Below are positions 54,620-63,466 of a stretch of DNA of 64,000 nucleotides, in pieces; position 1 is the first letter of the stretch, and every line of letters starts with the position of its first letter. The translations under genes were made by a program, and so were the position numbers. The notes beneath the pieces were generated by a model that worked only from the letters and a program-made list of their open reading frames with translations, was not told where the DNA came from and did no database searches. The stretch is from Palsa-504 sp050011155 (lineage in GTDB: Bacteria; Actinomycetota; Actinomycetes; Streptosporangiales; Streptosporangiaceae): assembly GCA_050011155.1 (NCBI GenBank), contig JBEKJP010000012.1, positions 1 through 64,000 on the forward strand, written 5' to 3'.

Positions 54620-55369
54620 ATGACACGCAGCACGCTCACGCTGATGGCGGCCCGGGCCGCCATCGGCGTGGCCGTCCTCGCCGCGGTCCAGGTGGCCGTC
54701 ATGACCAGGGCGGTCAGCCCCCTGTTCGTGGCGGAGCCGACCGCGGCGATCGCGGGCGCGGCGCGCGGGCTGGCCGACGGCACCTTGACCGGGCCGCTCG
54801 GCACGACCGTGCGGGAGGTGGCGATCTCGTTCGCGCTCGCAGGCCTGGCCGGGCTCGCCGTGGGCTACCTGATGTGGCGGTACGGCGCGCTCGGCCGCGC
54901 CTGGGAGCCGTGGGTGGCGGGGCTGTTCGCGGCGCCGCTCATCCTGCTGTACCCGATCCCGATGGTGATCTTCGGACGGGACTCGGCGGCCATCATCGCG
55001 CAGGCCGCGGCGATGGCGGTGCTGCCCGTCATCCTGTACACGCGGCAGGGCTTCGCGGCCATCCCGCCGCAGCTGCTCAAGGTGGCCGCCGTGCACCGGC
55101 TCAGCCGCGGCCAGGCCCTCCGCCACGTGTTCCTGCCCGCCGCCGCGCCGACGCTGGTCACCGGGCTGCGGCTGGGCCTGACGTACATCCTGGTCGGCGT
55201 GATCTCGGTCGAGTACCTGGCCAGCACCGGCGGCCTCGGCTACGCGATCAGCTACGCCTACCTGCAGTTCGATATGCCCGCGGTGTACGCCGCCGTGGTC
55301 GTGGTCGTGCTGCTCGCCGCGGTCCTGCTCGGCCTGGTCGGCCGCCTGGCGCACCTGGCCCGGGCATGA
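54620..55369 (+). CDS. ABC transporter permease, first subunit
   Basis: 249 residues, about six helices, BPD_transp_1 type. The EAA-like loop appears as AAVHRLSRGQALRHVFLPAAAP. It pairs with the next gene, whose ATG overlaps this stop (ATGA). The two different permeases imply a heterodimeric membrane channel, unlike the usual SsuC homodimer. Confidence 0.9.
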   Translation: MTRSTLTLMAARAAIGVAVLAAVQVAVMTRAVSPLFVAEPTAAIAGAARGLADGTLTGPLGTTVREVAISFALAGLAGLAVGYLMWRYGALGRAWEPWVAGLFAAPLILLYPIPMVIFGRDSAAIIAQAAAMAVLPVILYTRQGFAAIPPQLLKVAAVHRLSRGQALRHVFLPAAAPTLVTGLRLGLTYILVGVISVEYLASTGGLGYAISYAYLQFDMPAVYAAVVVVVLLAAVLLGLVGRLAHLARA

Positions 55370-56139
55370 GGACGGCCCTCGTCATCAGGGCCGCCACGGT
55401 GGCCGTCGCCGCGGGCGGCTGGGAGCTTACCGCCCGGGCACACCTGCTCTCCGGCACCGTCCTGCCGCCGCTGAGCAGCGTCCTCGCCAGCCTCGGCAGG
55501 CAGCTTGGCCAGCATTCGACCTGGTACAACGCATACGTCTCGGGGTGGGCGATCGGCTACGGGCTCGTCCTCGGCGTCGCCGCGGGCCTGGTGTTCGCGG
55601 TGCTGGCCGGGCTGAGCGTCAGGACCTGGGCCGTGTTCGAGCCCTTCCTGTATTACCTGGGGTCGCTGCCCAAGATCATCGTGCTGCCGGTGCTGCTCCT
55701 CTACCTGTCCATCGGCATCTACTCCAAGGTCGGCATGGCCGCCGTGTCCGCGTTCTTCCCGGTCGCCATCACCACGGCGCACGCCCTGCACGGGGTCGAC
55801 GACGTGCACCTGCGCGCGGCCCGGGTGCTCGGGGCCGGCCGACTGCAGCTGCTGGCCAAGGTGTACCTGCCCGCCGCGGCCGGCCCGGCCCTCTCCGGCC
55901 TGCGGCTCGGGCTGGCGGTCGCGGTGACCGGCGTACTGCTCGCCGAGACCTCCGTGGCGACCGCTGGCCTGGGGTACCAGGCGATCCAGGACTACGACAA
56001 CACCCGCATCGCCGATATGTACGCGCTGCTGCTCTTCGTGTTCATCGCCGCCGTCGCCGTCAACAGCGGCCTGGGCTGGCTGATCCGGCGGGTCACCAGA
56101 TACCGGCAGCCGACCCCGGAGAAGGTGTTCTTCACATGA
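55366..56139 (+). CDS. ABC transporter permease, second subunit
   Basis: 257 residues from ATG 55366, overlapping the previous stop. About six helices with the coupling loop AARVLGAGRLQLLAKVYLPA. Same family as its neighbour but clearly divergent. Its own stop overlaps the ATG of the short broken frame at 56136. Confidence 0.9.
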   Translation: MRTALVIRAATVAVAAGGWELTARAHLLSGTVLPPLSSVLASLGRQLGQHSTWYNAYVSGWAIGYGLVLGVAAGLVFAVLAGLSVRTWAVFEPFLYYLGSLPKIIVLPVLLLYLSIGIYSKVGMAAVSAFFPVAITTAHALHGVDDVHLRAARVLGAGRLQLLAKVYLPAAAGPALSGLRLGLAVAVTGVLLAETSVATAGLGYQAIQDYDNTRIADMYALLLFVFIAAVAVNSGLGWLIRRVTRYRQPTPEKVFFT

Positions 56140-56451
56140 TCGGAGCGGAGCTGTTCTGCGGCAGCCTCGGTTACGGAGCCGTCGACGCCACCGACCGCCT
56201 GGTGAGCGAGGCCGACGGCCAGGACCCCGCGCCGCGCCGCCTACCTCACCCAGGTCAAGCCCATTTCGGACCGAACGGGTGGCGGTGTCGCCTCGGCCGC
56301 CCTCACCGCCGCGCTCGGCGAAGTACTCGGCCGGCGCGGTGCCGTCCTGGTCCAGGATGCGCCGTCACTCGGCACGTGGATCCATCGCTACGTCGACTTC
56401 ACCGAACCGGGCACGTTCTCCGCCGGACCTCGTGCCCCCGCCGCCCGGTAG
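56136..56451 (+). pseudogene. Small frameshifted ORF inside the importer operon
   Basis: ATG 56136 overlaps the permease stop (ATGA), as expected of a coupled gene, and the frame begins MIGAELFCGSLGYGAVDATD. It then changes near 56230, in a G/C-rich run. The adjacent frame continues with plausible protein (AYLTQVKPISDRTGGGVASA, later WIHRYVDFTEPG) to a TAG at 56449-56451. Joined, it would give a protein of about 105 residues of no family I recognise. A real decay or a one-base sequencing error are both possible. Confidence 0.5.
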
Positions 56452-56482
56452 GCGGCTTAGTCAGCAAGCAAAGGAGAGCACG

Positions 56483-57565
56483 ATGAGACGGATCAGGAAG
56501 GTATGGTCGGCGAGCCTGATCGCAGTGGCGGCCACCACGGGGGTGACGGCCTGCACGGCGGCGTCGGCGGGCGGGAACGGGCCCGCGGTGACGGGCGCTC
56601 CTTTCCACCTGCGGGTATACGCGCAGACGGTCGTAGACGACGCGCCGTTCTTCATCGCGCTGAAGAACGGCTACTTCAAGGACGAAGGCCTGGACGTCAG
56701 CTACGCGCCGCTGGCCAAGACCACGCTGGGCCTGCCCGCGCTGGCCTCGGGCCAGTTCCAGGTCGTGGTCGGCGGCAACTACCCCACGATGCTCCAGGCC
56801 GACGAGGGCCTCCCTCAGCAGGGCCTGTCCCCAGTGCCCGCCAAGGGCGGCCAGCCCGCCGTGCCTGGCGTCTCGGCCCAGGTCATCGCGCAGCTGAAGG
56901 GGAACATCCGGATCCTCGTCGAAGGGTACTCCGGCGGCCCGCACGTCATGTCCGTGGTGGTCCTGCCGGGTAGCAAGATCCAGAACGCGGCCGGCCTGGC
57001 GCACCAGAAGGTGGCGGTCAACCTGGTCAACGGCATCCAGACGCTGACCCTGAACGCGGTGCTGAAGGCCGAAGGGGTGAATCCGCGGACGGTCGATTAC
57101 GTCGCCGTCCCGTTCCCGAAGATGGTCCAGGCCCTGGAGACCCACCAGATCGCCGCGGCCGACATGCTGGAGCCGTTCCTGACTCAGGCCGAGGTCGAGA
57201 CGGGCGCCTTGGAGGTGGCGGATCAGCTCACCGGACCCACGCAGCAGTTGCCGATCTCCGGGGTATTCACCACCGAGGCGTTCGTGCGTGCCCATCCCCA
57301 GGTGGCACTAGGGTTCCAGCGCGCCATGGACCGCGCTCAGGCCCTGGCCGACACGAACCGCGGCGTGGTCGAGCGGGAACTCGCCGCGTACATCCCGCCG
57401 GTCCCGGGCGCCCCGGCGGTCAGCCAGATCGCGCCGCTCATCAACCTCGGCCTCTACCCGGCCAGCCTGGACGCCGTGCCGCTGCAGCGGGTCATCGACC
57501 TCATGTTGAGCCAGAAACTGCTGGTGACCTCGCTCAAGGCCAGCAGCCTGCTTTACACGCCTTAG
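56483..57565 (+). CDS. ABC transporter substrate-binding lipoprotein, second copy
   Basis: 360 residues from ATG 56483 with AAAGGAGA upstream. Lipobox VTAC (Cys24), then the SsuA/NMT1-type fold with DDAPFFIALKNGYFKDEGLD. It is distinct in sequence from the first binding protein, so the importer may take two ligands or one may be a scavenging receptor. The stop overlaps the CHAT gene's stop by three bases on the opposite strand. Confidence 0.9.
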   Translation: MRRIRKVWSASLIAVAATTGVTACTAASAGGNGPAVTGAPFHLRVYAQTVVDDAPFFIALKNGYFKDEGLDVSYAPLAKTTLGLPALASGQFQVVVGGNYPTMLQADEGLPQQGLSPVPAKGGQPAVPGVSAQVIAQLKGNIRILVEGYSGGPHVMSVVVLPGSKIQNAAGLAHQKVAVNLVNGIQTLTLNAVLKAEGVNPRTVDYVAVPFPKMVQALETHQIAAADMLEPFLTQAEVETGALEVADQLTGPTQQLPISGVFTTEAFVRAHPQVALGFQRAMDRAQALADTNRGVVERELAAYIPPVPGAPAVSQIAPLINLGLYPASLDAVPLQRVIDLMLSQKLLVTSLKASSLLYTP

Positions 57566-60132
57566 CCGCCGCCGAAGCAGACGAACGGGCTGAACCGATC
57601 GCCGGCGGTAGCGGCGGCGAGCGCCTCGGCGGGCCTACCACCGGCCGCGAGCAGCCGGTGGTAGGCGGTCATCGTGCCGACGGCGGCTTCGTCGCCGACC
57701 CGGGTGACGCTGGCAGTCACCGTGGCGGTGCCGGTGTAGAGCAGGGCCGCGGTGAAGCCGAGGATCTCCTCGCCCGGCCGGACGACGGTCCGCCCGACAT
57801 CGCAGGAGGACAGGACCACGTGCCGGGGAGCGGCGATGAGCTGCTGGATGTCGTAGGCCATCAGCGGGCCGTCGGCCAGGTCCACCTGCGAGAACAGGAA
57901 GTTCTCCTGGTCGTGGTGGCCGTGCGCGGCCAGGTGGGCCAGCGGCGCGCCGTCCAGGGCCCGCAGCACCGCGCCGACCGTGGCCGCCTCGCCGAGCAGC
58001 GGCCGGGTGCCTGGATAGCACCGGGCGATCTCGGTGACCTCCCGGGCCGCGTGCTCCAGGTCCGGGCCGGCCACCAGCAGCGGCGGCGCGCCCGTCGGCA
58101 GCCGCCCGCGCTGCCAGGCGGCCAGCCAGGAGGACGCGGACGGGCACACGGTGACCGGCCGGCCGCTCAGCTCGGGCAGCGTCCCCCAGGGCACGCCGGC
58201 CAGCGGCCCCGCCGGGACGAACACCACCCCGCCATCGCCGAGGACCGAACGCAGCGGCGCGAGGATCCCGGCCGTCAGCACGGCCGCCTGGTGCTGGGCG
58301 GATTCCCTGATCACCGTCTCGAGCCGGGCCGGCAGTCGCCGTCCGGCCAGCGTGTCGAGGTCGGCGCCGAGCCGCCGGGCGGCCTCAGCCGCTGCCTCGA
58401 ACTCGCCCAGGCGGACGAGCCTGGCCCGCCCGCGCCCCACTACCACCGCGGTCATCCCGGCTGGCCCGGGCACGATGCCCACCAGGGTCTGGCCGCTCTC
58501 CGCCAGGGCCGCGCTGACCTCGCCGAGACTGGCCGGGGCGGTGGCCTCGCCCATGGCGGTGGCCTTCCAGTCGTGCTCCCTGACCTCACGCCGCAGCTCC
58601 GCCTGCCGGCTGGCCATGGCCGGGTCGCGCTGGCCGGCCAGCGCGGCCTCGCGGATGCGGTGGGTGAGCAGGCGCAGCTCGGCCAGCACCGCCGCCGCCT
58701 GCGGGTCGGCCGGCGGTCGCACCGGCCTGACCCGGAACGCCTGGGCCCGCGAGCGTTCCAGCCAGGCGAACACCACCGGTGCCGATCCGCTCCGCAGCGC
58801 CAGCCGCAGGCCGGCTCCCGCCAGGTCCGCGCCAAGGGCGCCGGTACCGGTCTGCAGGTCGATGCTGCCGAGCCGTCCCCGCCGGGCCTGCACCAGGGCG
58901 AGGCCCGCGCGCAGCTCGGCCAGGGCCGTTCCCGGCCGTCCCGCTCGCTCGGCGAGCTCGGCGCGGGCCAGGCGCCGCAGCAGGCGACTGCCCAGCGGCA
59001 CGTCGTCTCCGCGGCGCGGTGCGGCCGCGAGGACCCGGTCGGCCTGCGCCAGCTGCCCGGCGGCGACCAGGGCGCGCGCCGCGAGCAGCTCGGCCAGGTC
59101 CGCGTCGTGGACCAGCCCGTGGTCGCGCAGCCGCGTCGCCAGCCCGTGGGCCTCGGCCGCGGTAGCCGCCCGGGGTCCGGGGCCGAGGGACCGGGCATGC
59201 AGCCGGGTCAGCTCGGCCAGGGCGACCCAGGTGAGGTTGCCTCGCTGCCGGAACCGCCGGCCGGCGGCGGCCGCCCACCGCCGCGCCGCGGCGAGTTCCC
59301 CGGCGGCCAGCGCCGCCTGCGCCCGGGCGAGCTGCGCCGCGGCGAGGTTCTGCCCCAGCCGCTGTCGCCGGGACTCGGCCATCGCGTCGTCCAGTTCGCG
59401 GGCGGCGTCGCTAGCCAGGCCGGCCGCGAGCAGCGCGCTGGCCTTGTCGATCGCCAGTACGAGCAGGAAGCCGGGCGCGCTCAGCCGGTACGCCGCCGCG
59501 GCCGCGTCGAAGAGCTGGAGCGCGGCTGGGATGTCGCCGGCCAGCAGGTCGCAGTAACCCAGGTTGTGCCGCGCCTTGGCCGCGATCAGCTCGTGCCCGG
59601 CCTCGTCGGCCACGCGCCGGCACCAGTCCAGGTCGGCCCGGGCCTGACTGACCCGGACGAGGGTCAGGCACGCGAAACTGCGGTTCAGCAGGGCCCGGGC
59701 CAGGTTGGCGGTCTCGTCGCGTCTACCCGCCAGCTGTTCCACCGCTTCGCCGAGCACGCGGACGGCATCCCGCTCCCGTCCGGTCCGCAGGTAGATCATG
59801 CCCCGCTGGAGCAGGAGCACGCCCCGGTCGTCCGCGAGGGCCAGGCTTTCCGCCCGGTCGAGCAGGCTCAGCCCGTACCCGGTCCGGCCGAGTTCGGCCT
59901 CCTGCTGGCCCACGATGCCGAGCAGCCGGGCGGCCAGGGGCAGGTGCGCCTCGGCGACCGGCCGGGCCCCGTCCGGCTGATCCGGGCCTCCGGTCCAGCC
60001 CAGCTGCTCGAGCCCGGCCAGGGCATGGCGGACGGCGGCCGCGGGACGGCCCGCGTTGGCCTCCTGCAGGGCGCGCTCGCGCGCCTGGCGGCCCCGGCCT
60101 TCCGAGCGGGCTAGCGCGTCGGCGGTGGGCAT
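57562..60132 (-). CDS. TPR-CHAT (caspase-like) protease
   Basis: 856 residues from ATG 60132. An N-terminal and central helical-repeat region (about 30-480, many TPR-like units such as ALLNRSFACLTLVRVSQARA and AKARHNLGYCDLLAGDIPAA) is followed by a linker and a C-terminal CHAT domain. The catalytic dyad is intact: His737 in LAAHGHHD and Cys777 in LSSCDVG. No signal peptide or membrane helix, so it is cytosolic. CHAT proteins are relatives of caspases and separase, are often conflict or cell-death effectors, and need activation by a partner. Last gene of the subtilisin / sigma / small-protein / CHAT operon; 35 bp separate it from the gene before. Confidence 0.92.
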   Translation of the reverse strand: MPTADALARSEGRGRQARERALQEANAGRPAAAVRHALAGLEQLGWTGGPDQPDGARPVAEAHLPLAARLLGIVGQQEAELGRTGYGLSLLDRAESLALADDRGVLLLQRGMIYLRTGRERDAVRVLGEAVEQLAGRRDETANLARALLNRSFACLTLVRVSQARADLDWCRRVADEAGHELIAAKARHNLGYCDLLAGDIPAALQLFDAAAAAYRLSAPGFLLVLAIDKASALLAAGLASDAARELDDAMAESRRQRLGQNLAAAQLARAQAALAAGELAAARRWAAAAGRRFRQRGNLTWVALAELTRLHARSLGPGPRAATAAEAHGLATRLRDHGLVHDADLAELLAARALVAAGQLAQADRVLAAAPRRGDDVPLGSRLLRRLARAELAERAGRPGTALAELRAGLALVQARRGRLGSIDLQTGTGALGADLAGAGLRLALRSGSAPVVFAWLERSRAQAFRVRPVRPPADPQAAAVLAELRLLTHRIREAALAGQRDPAMASRQAELRREVREHDWKATAMGEATAPASLGEVSAALAESGQTLVGIVPGPAGMTAVVVGRGRARLVRLGEFEAAAEAARRLGADLDTLAGRRLPARLETVIRESAQHQAAVLTAGILAPLRSVLGDGGVVFVPAGPLAGVPWGTLPELSGRPVTVCPSASSWLAAWQRGRLPTGAPPLLVAGPDLEHAAREVTEIARCYPGTRPLLGEAATVGAVLRALDGAPLAHLAAHGHHDQENFLFSQVDLADGPLMAYDIQQLIAAPRHVVLSSCDVGRTVVRPGEEILGFTAALLYTGTATVTASVTRVGDEAAVGTMTAYHRLLAAGGRPAEALAAATAGDRFSPFVCFGGG

Positions 60133-60167
60133 GCGGCGAAGCCTCCCGTGACCCTCAGAACGTGACC

Positions 60168-60671
60168 TCAGATAATGAGCGCGGGGGTCACCACGGACCG
60201 TCCGGTTTCTCCCGGTCCGGCCGGCCTGACCACGAGCTGCGCCGTGCCGCGCGGCACCCGGGGGAAGGCGAAGCGGCCCTGCTCGTCGCTGGTGACGCTC
60301 AGCGGGTCGGCCGCGCACTTCATCTCGATCTCGCGGCGCTGGGCCGGAGCCAGCCAGCCGTCCACGCGGACCGTCCCGTCCTTGTTCCCGTCGACGCGGA
60401 TCATGATGGTGAGGGTCTCGCTGTCGAAGGTGATCGTGCGGCTCTGCTCGGTCCCCCTAGCCGCGACGGCCAGCTCGTCCTGTTCCGCCGTGAGCTGGGC
60501 GACCTCGACCTCGAGGTCGCGGAAGGCGAGGAAGAAGCGGATCCGGTCCGGGAGCTCAGCGGGCATGGGGTCGGCGGCGGCGAACATGTCGCGGATCTCG
60601 GCCAGCAGCCCGATGTCGGCATCGTCGAGCGGCTCGTCGGCCGACGGCAGGTCTGCCTCGTCAGGGAGCAT
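60168..60671 (-). CDS. Small protein with N-terminal helical and C-terminal transthyretin-like domain
   Basis: 167 residues from ATG 60671, whose A is the last base of the sigma-factor stop codon (TGATG). The N-terminal third is acidic and helical (DADIGLLAEIRDMFAAADP, then PDRIRFFLAFRDLEVEVAQL). The C-terminus has a beta-rich carboxypeptidase-regulatory-like segment with LSVTSDEQGRFAFPRVPRG. Proteins of this type accompany sigma factors and CHAT genes in actinomycetes as far as I recall, but their function is not established. Coupling to the sigma factor suggests a binding partner, possibly an inhibitor. Confidence 0.8.
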   Translation of the reverse strand: MLPDEADLPSADEPLDDADIGLLAEIRDMFAAADPMPAELPDRIRFFLAFRDLEVEVAQLTAEQDELAVAARGTEQSRTITFDSETLTIMIRVDGNKDGTVRVDGWLAPAQRREIEMKCAADPLSVTSDEQGRFAFPRVPRGTAQLVVRPAGPGETGRSVVTPALII

Positions 60672-61276
60672 CACCGCGGGTTCTCCCCGAGTTCGTCGGC
60701 CAGCAGGGCGCGCAGCTTGGCCAGGCAGCGGCCACGGGTGGGGCCGATGCTGCCGACCGGCATGCCCAGGGCGGCGGCCACCGCCGAGTAGTCCGGCCGC
60801 GGCGCGAAGGCGATGATCCGGAGCAGTTCCTGGCACCGCGCGGAGAGCCGGCCGATGGTGGCCCACAGCAGCCGCCGCTCGTCGTCGACGATCACTTGTT
60901 CCTCCGAGCCGGGCCCGGAGGCGGGCAGTTCGTCGAGCACCTCGTGATCGGCGAGGACCTGCCTGCGTCCCGCGGCCCGGACCCGCCAGGCCTCCCGCCG
61001 TGTCGTGGTGACCAGCCAGCCGGTGAGGGCGGCCGAGTCGTGGATGCCGTCCAGGTGGGCGACGAGGCGCAGCCATACCGTCTGCAGCACGTCTTCGGCG
61101 TCGCCCGCGCTCAGCCCGGCCGCGCGCGCGACCTGCCAGAGCAGCGGGCTGAGCTCGGTCACGATCTGGCCGAGAGCGTCCTCGCTGCCCTGCCTGGCCG
61201 CGCTCAGCAGGCGAGCGACGCGCGTGCCTCGGTCCAGCCTGGACGGCTGGACAGTAACGGTTCGGCGGTTATCCAT
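60671..61276 (-). CDS. Sigma-70-family (ECF-like) RNA polymerase sigma factor
   Basis: 201 residues from ATG 61276. Region 2 has LLWQVARAAGLSAGDAEDVL and QTVWLRLVAHL. Region 4 has LSARCQELLRIIAF, then DYSAVAAALGMPVGSIGPTR. The ending RGRCLAKLRALL is the usual end of sigma region 4.2. No membrane anti-sigma gene is adjacent; the following small soluble protein takes that position. It begins two bases after the protease stop, so all four genes are probably one transcript. Confidence 0.92.
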   Translation of the reverse strand: MDNRRTVTVQPSRLDRGTRVARLLSAARQGSEDALGQIVTELSPLLWQVARAAGLSAGDAEDVLQTVWLRLVAHLDGIHDSAALTGWLVTTTRREAWRVRAAGRRQVLADHEVLDELPASGPGSEEQVIVDDERRLLWATIGRLSARCQELLRIIAFAPRPDYSAVAAALGMPVGSIGPTRGRCLAKLRALLADELGENPR

Positions 61277-61278
61277 CG

Positions 61279-63069
61279 TCAGCCCGGCCAGCCCATGCTC
61301 GTCAGGGCCGCCAGCGCGCGGACCGTGGTGGTCTGCGCGTCACAGGGCTCGAGCACCAGGCCGGACGCCGGGTCGGCCGGTCCCGCCAGCAGGGCCCGGA
61401 CGATGTGCGCGGCCAGCAGCGGGGCCGAGAACGAGGTGCCGCTCCAGACCGCGAAGCCACGAGAGTAGTCGTCCGGGTCGAGCGCCTCGCGGTGGCTGGC
61501 CCGCTCGTGGCCTGACGGCAGCGGGCCAGACGGGTGTGCGGGCAGCCTGAGTTCGGGGCTGCGGCTGCCGTTCACGTCGGTCGGCAACGTGCTGACCACG
61601 GCGGCTCCGGCCGCCCAGGCGGTCACCCAGCGGCCGCCGTCGCTGAAGACGGCCCGGGAGCCGTTCGGGTTGAGCGCGCCCACGCTGATCAGCGGCACGT
61701 GACCCGCCGGGGTCGGCCGCTGGGCGAACGCCGCCGGGTAGAACAGCCGGGTGGTCGAGAAGTTGCCGGCCGCGGCCACGACCACCACGCCCAGGTCGAG
61801 CAGGACCTGGATGGCCTGCCACAGCGCGGAGGTGAAGGCCTGGTCGGCCGGGGACTCGCTGAAGTAACCCAGTGACAGCGAGACCACATCGACCATCTGG
61901 CCCGGATCGGTCGCCTCGGCCAGCGCGACCCGGCTGGCCAGCGCGGTGAGGGCGGTCAGCAGGTCGCCCTCGTAGACGATGTCGTCGCTGTGCATCACCC
62001 GGATGGCCAGCACCCGGGCGCGGGGGGCCACCTGGCGCACGATGCCCGCGATGAAGGTTCCGTGGCCCAGGGCGGGGCCGAGCTCACCGATCAGCGGGTC
62101 CGTCGACACCGGCGTGTCCCACGGGTGCCTGATCACCTGGCGTGGCTGGTCGCCAGAGGTTTCTGCCTGCTCCCCCTCGAGCAGGATCGACTTCTGGATA
62201 TCGTGGTCGATCTCGATGAAGCCATCGCCGTCATGATGGGGATCGGTGTCGTATCCGCCGCCCGGCGCGGGCTCCACGTCGAGCCACGGATGGGCCCGGA
62301 CGCCCGTATCCAGGACGGCGACGACCGGACGCCGGCCGTATCTGGCCGGCAGCTCGCGGTCCGGCGGGTCGAGCAGGACGGTCACCGGGGTACGCGTGTC
62401 GCCGCCGCTGAACAGGTACGAATCAGTGCTCGCGGGACCGGTCACGCTGCCTGGGCTGGCCGTGAGGCCGCCGCCGGTCTCCCAGGCCGGGCTCCCGGTG
62501 ATGGCCGAGCCGACGAGCAGGTGCTCCAGGGCGATCTGGTCGACGTCGGCCCGTTCGAGCCGGCCCAGGTCAGGGCGGCCGGCGTCCGAGCGGGCCGCGT
62601 CGGCCCGGTCCCCCTGGGGGGCAGAGGTAACCGCCGCGCGCAGCGCCTGCAGCGCCGTCCACGCGTCGACCCTGACCGGCGTGCCGCCTGCCCCGGCCGC
62701 GGTCAGGACCGCGGTCCGCGGCATCCTGGCCAGCGGCTGCGAAGTGTCCTGGCTGCCGTGTTCGGCGTCGTAACCGGCCGGACCCGGCTGCAGCTTCATC
62801 CCCACCCCGGCCAGGACCTGGTTGAACGCCGTCAGCTTGGCCGTCTGCTGCAGGTTCACCGGGACGAGCAGCGTCCTGGCCCGGTACACCGCGGACCGGG
62901 GCGGCGGGAAGCCAGGCACGCTCACCGCCGTGTCCGGGTTGAGCACCCGGGCGCCGTGCCGCTGCAGGACCTCGGCCGGGAGGCTGATCAGCCCGTCTCC
63001 CGTATCCTCGGCCAGGTCTGCCGTCTGGCGGCGGGGCTGGAAGAACCAGTCTGGGTTGGGCTCCGGCAT
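61279..63069 (-). CDS. Intracellular S8 (subtilisin-type) serine protease
   Basis: 596 residues from ATG 63069 (a second ATG at 63084 adds five). Residues 1-240 are an N-terminal region without signal peptide. The subtilisin domain has Asp254 (VAVLDTGVRAHP), His336 (LGHGTFIAG), the oxyanion Asn436 (AAAGN) and Ser546 (SGTSFSAP), so it should be active. Lack of a secretion signal and of membrane helices points to the cytosol. First gene of the operon with a sigma factor and a CHAT protease. Confidence 0.92.
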   Translation of the reverse strand: MPEPNPDWFFQPRRQTADLAEDTGDGLISLPAEVLQRHGARVLNPDTAVSVPGFPPPRSAVYRARTLLVPVNLQQTAKLTAFNQVLAGVGMKLQPGPAGYDAEHGSQDTSQPLARMPRTAVLTAAGAGGTPVRVDAWTALQALRAAVTSAPQGDRADAARSDAGRPDLGRLERADVDQIALEHLLVGSAITGSPAWETGGGLTASPGSVTGPASTDSYLFSGGDTRTPVTVLLDPPDRELPARYGRRPVVAVLDTGVRAHPWLDVEPAPGGGYDTDPHHDGDGFIEIDHDIQKSILLEGEQAETSGDQPRQVIRHPWDTPVSTDPLIGELGPALGHGTFIAGIVRQVAPRARVLAIRVMHSDDIVYEGDLLTALTALASRVALAEATDPGQMVDVVSLSLGYFSESPADQAFTSALWQAIQVLLDLGVVVVAAAGNFSTTRLFYPAAFAQRPTPAGHVPLISVGALNPNGSRAVFSDGGRWVTAWAAGAAVVSTLPTDVNGSRSPELRLPAHPSGPLPSGHERASHREALDPDDYSRGFAVWSGTSFSAPLLAAHIVRALLAGPADPASGLVLEPCDAQTTTVRALAALTSMGWPG

Positions 63070-63466
63070 GGCGATGCACCTCATCCTGGGTTCGCTGATA
63101 ACACGACGAGAGAAGCTTTCGACGTTGACCAGCTGCCGTCACCCGTTCGGAGCGCTTCCGGCCGCCCCAGATACGCAACTGAAGATAACAAATCAATAAC
63201 GGGGAGGCTAAGTGCCTGCTCAGCAGGTGTTTGCGAACCGATGACCGGGTGCCTGGCGATCGTCAGCCGGGACGGTCAGGCGCCACGCTACCACCGTGCC
63301 CACGCCTGCCGCGGCGATACGACAGGCGGTGTTCTCCCGGTCACAGCGGGACCAGAAGCCCGCCGCTAGCGGGGGCCCCGCGCTGTTACGCTCTGCGGCT
63401 GCGGAACCTAGGAATACCAGAACTGACGAATGATCCGCCGCGGGGACCGTCGCTAGGCTGACACGG
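63070..63466. other. 397-bp divergent promoter region
   Basis: It lies between the leftward protease operon and the rightward nitroreductase gene. An A/T-rich stretch at about 63170-63200 is the likeliest promoter area for the operon. No convincing ECF-type -35/-10 pair or coding frame is seen. Confidence 0.5.

Noticed and set aside
57658..60114. Plus-strand ORF of over 800 codons opposite the CHAT gene.
   Set aside because: It is His/Arg/Gln/Gly-rich with no motifs and is explained by the antisense codon frame.
61990..63369. Plus-strand ORF opposite the subtilisin gene.
   Set aside because: Antisense shadow; the minus strand holds the complete Asp/His/Ser catalytic motifs.
63070..63466. 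Autoregulatory ECF promoter (GAAC...CGTC) before the protease operon.
   Set aside because: A GAAC and a CGTC occur on the minus strand near 63120-63155, but the spacing is about 20 bases, longer than usual. Not enough to call.
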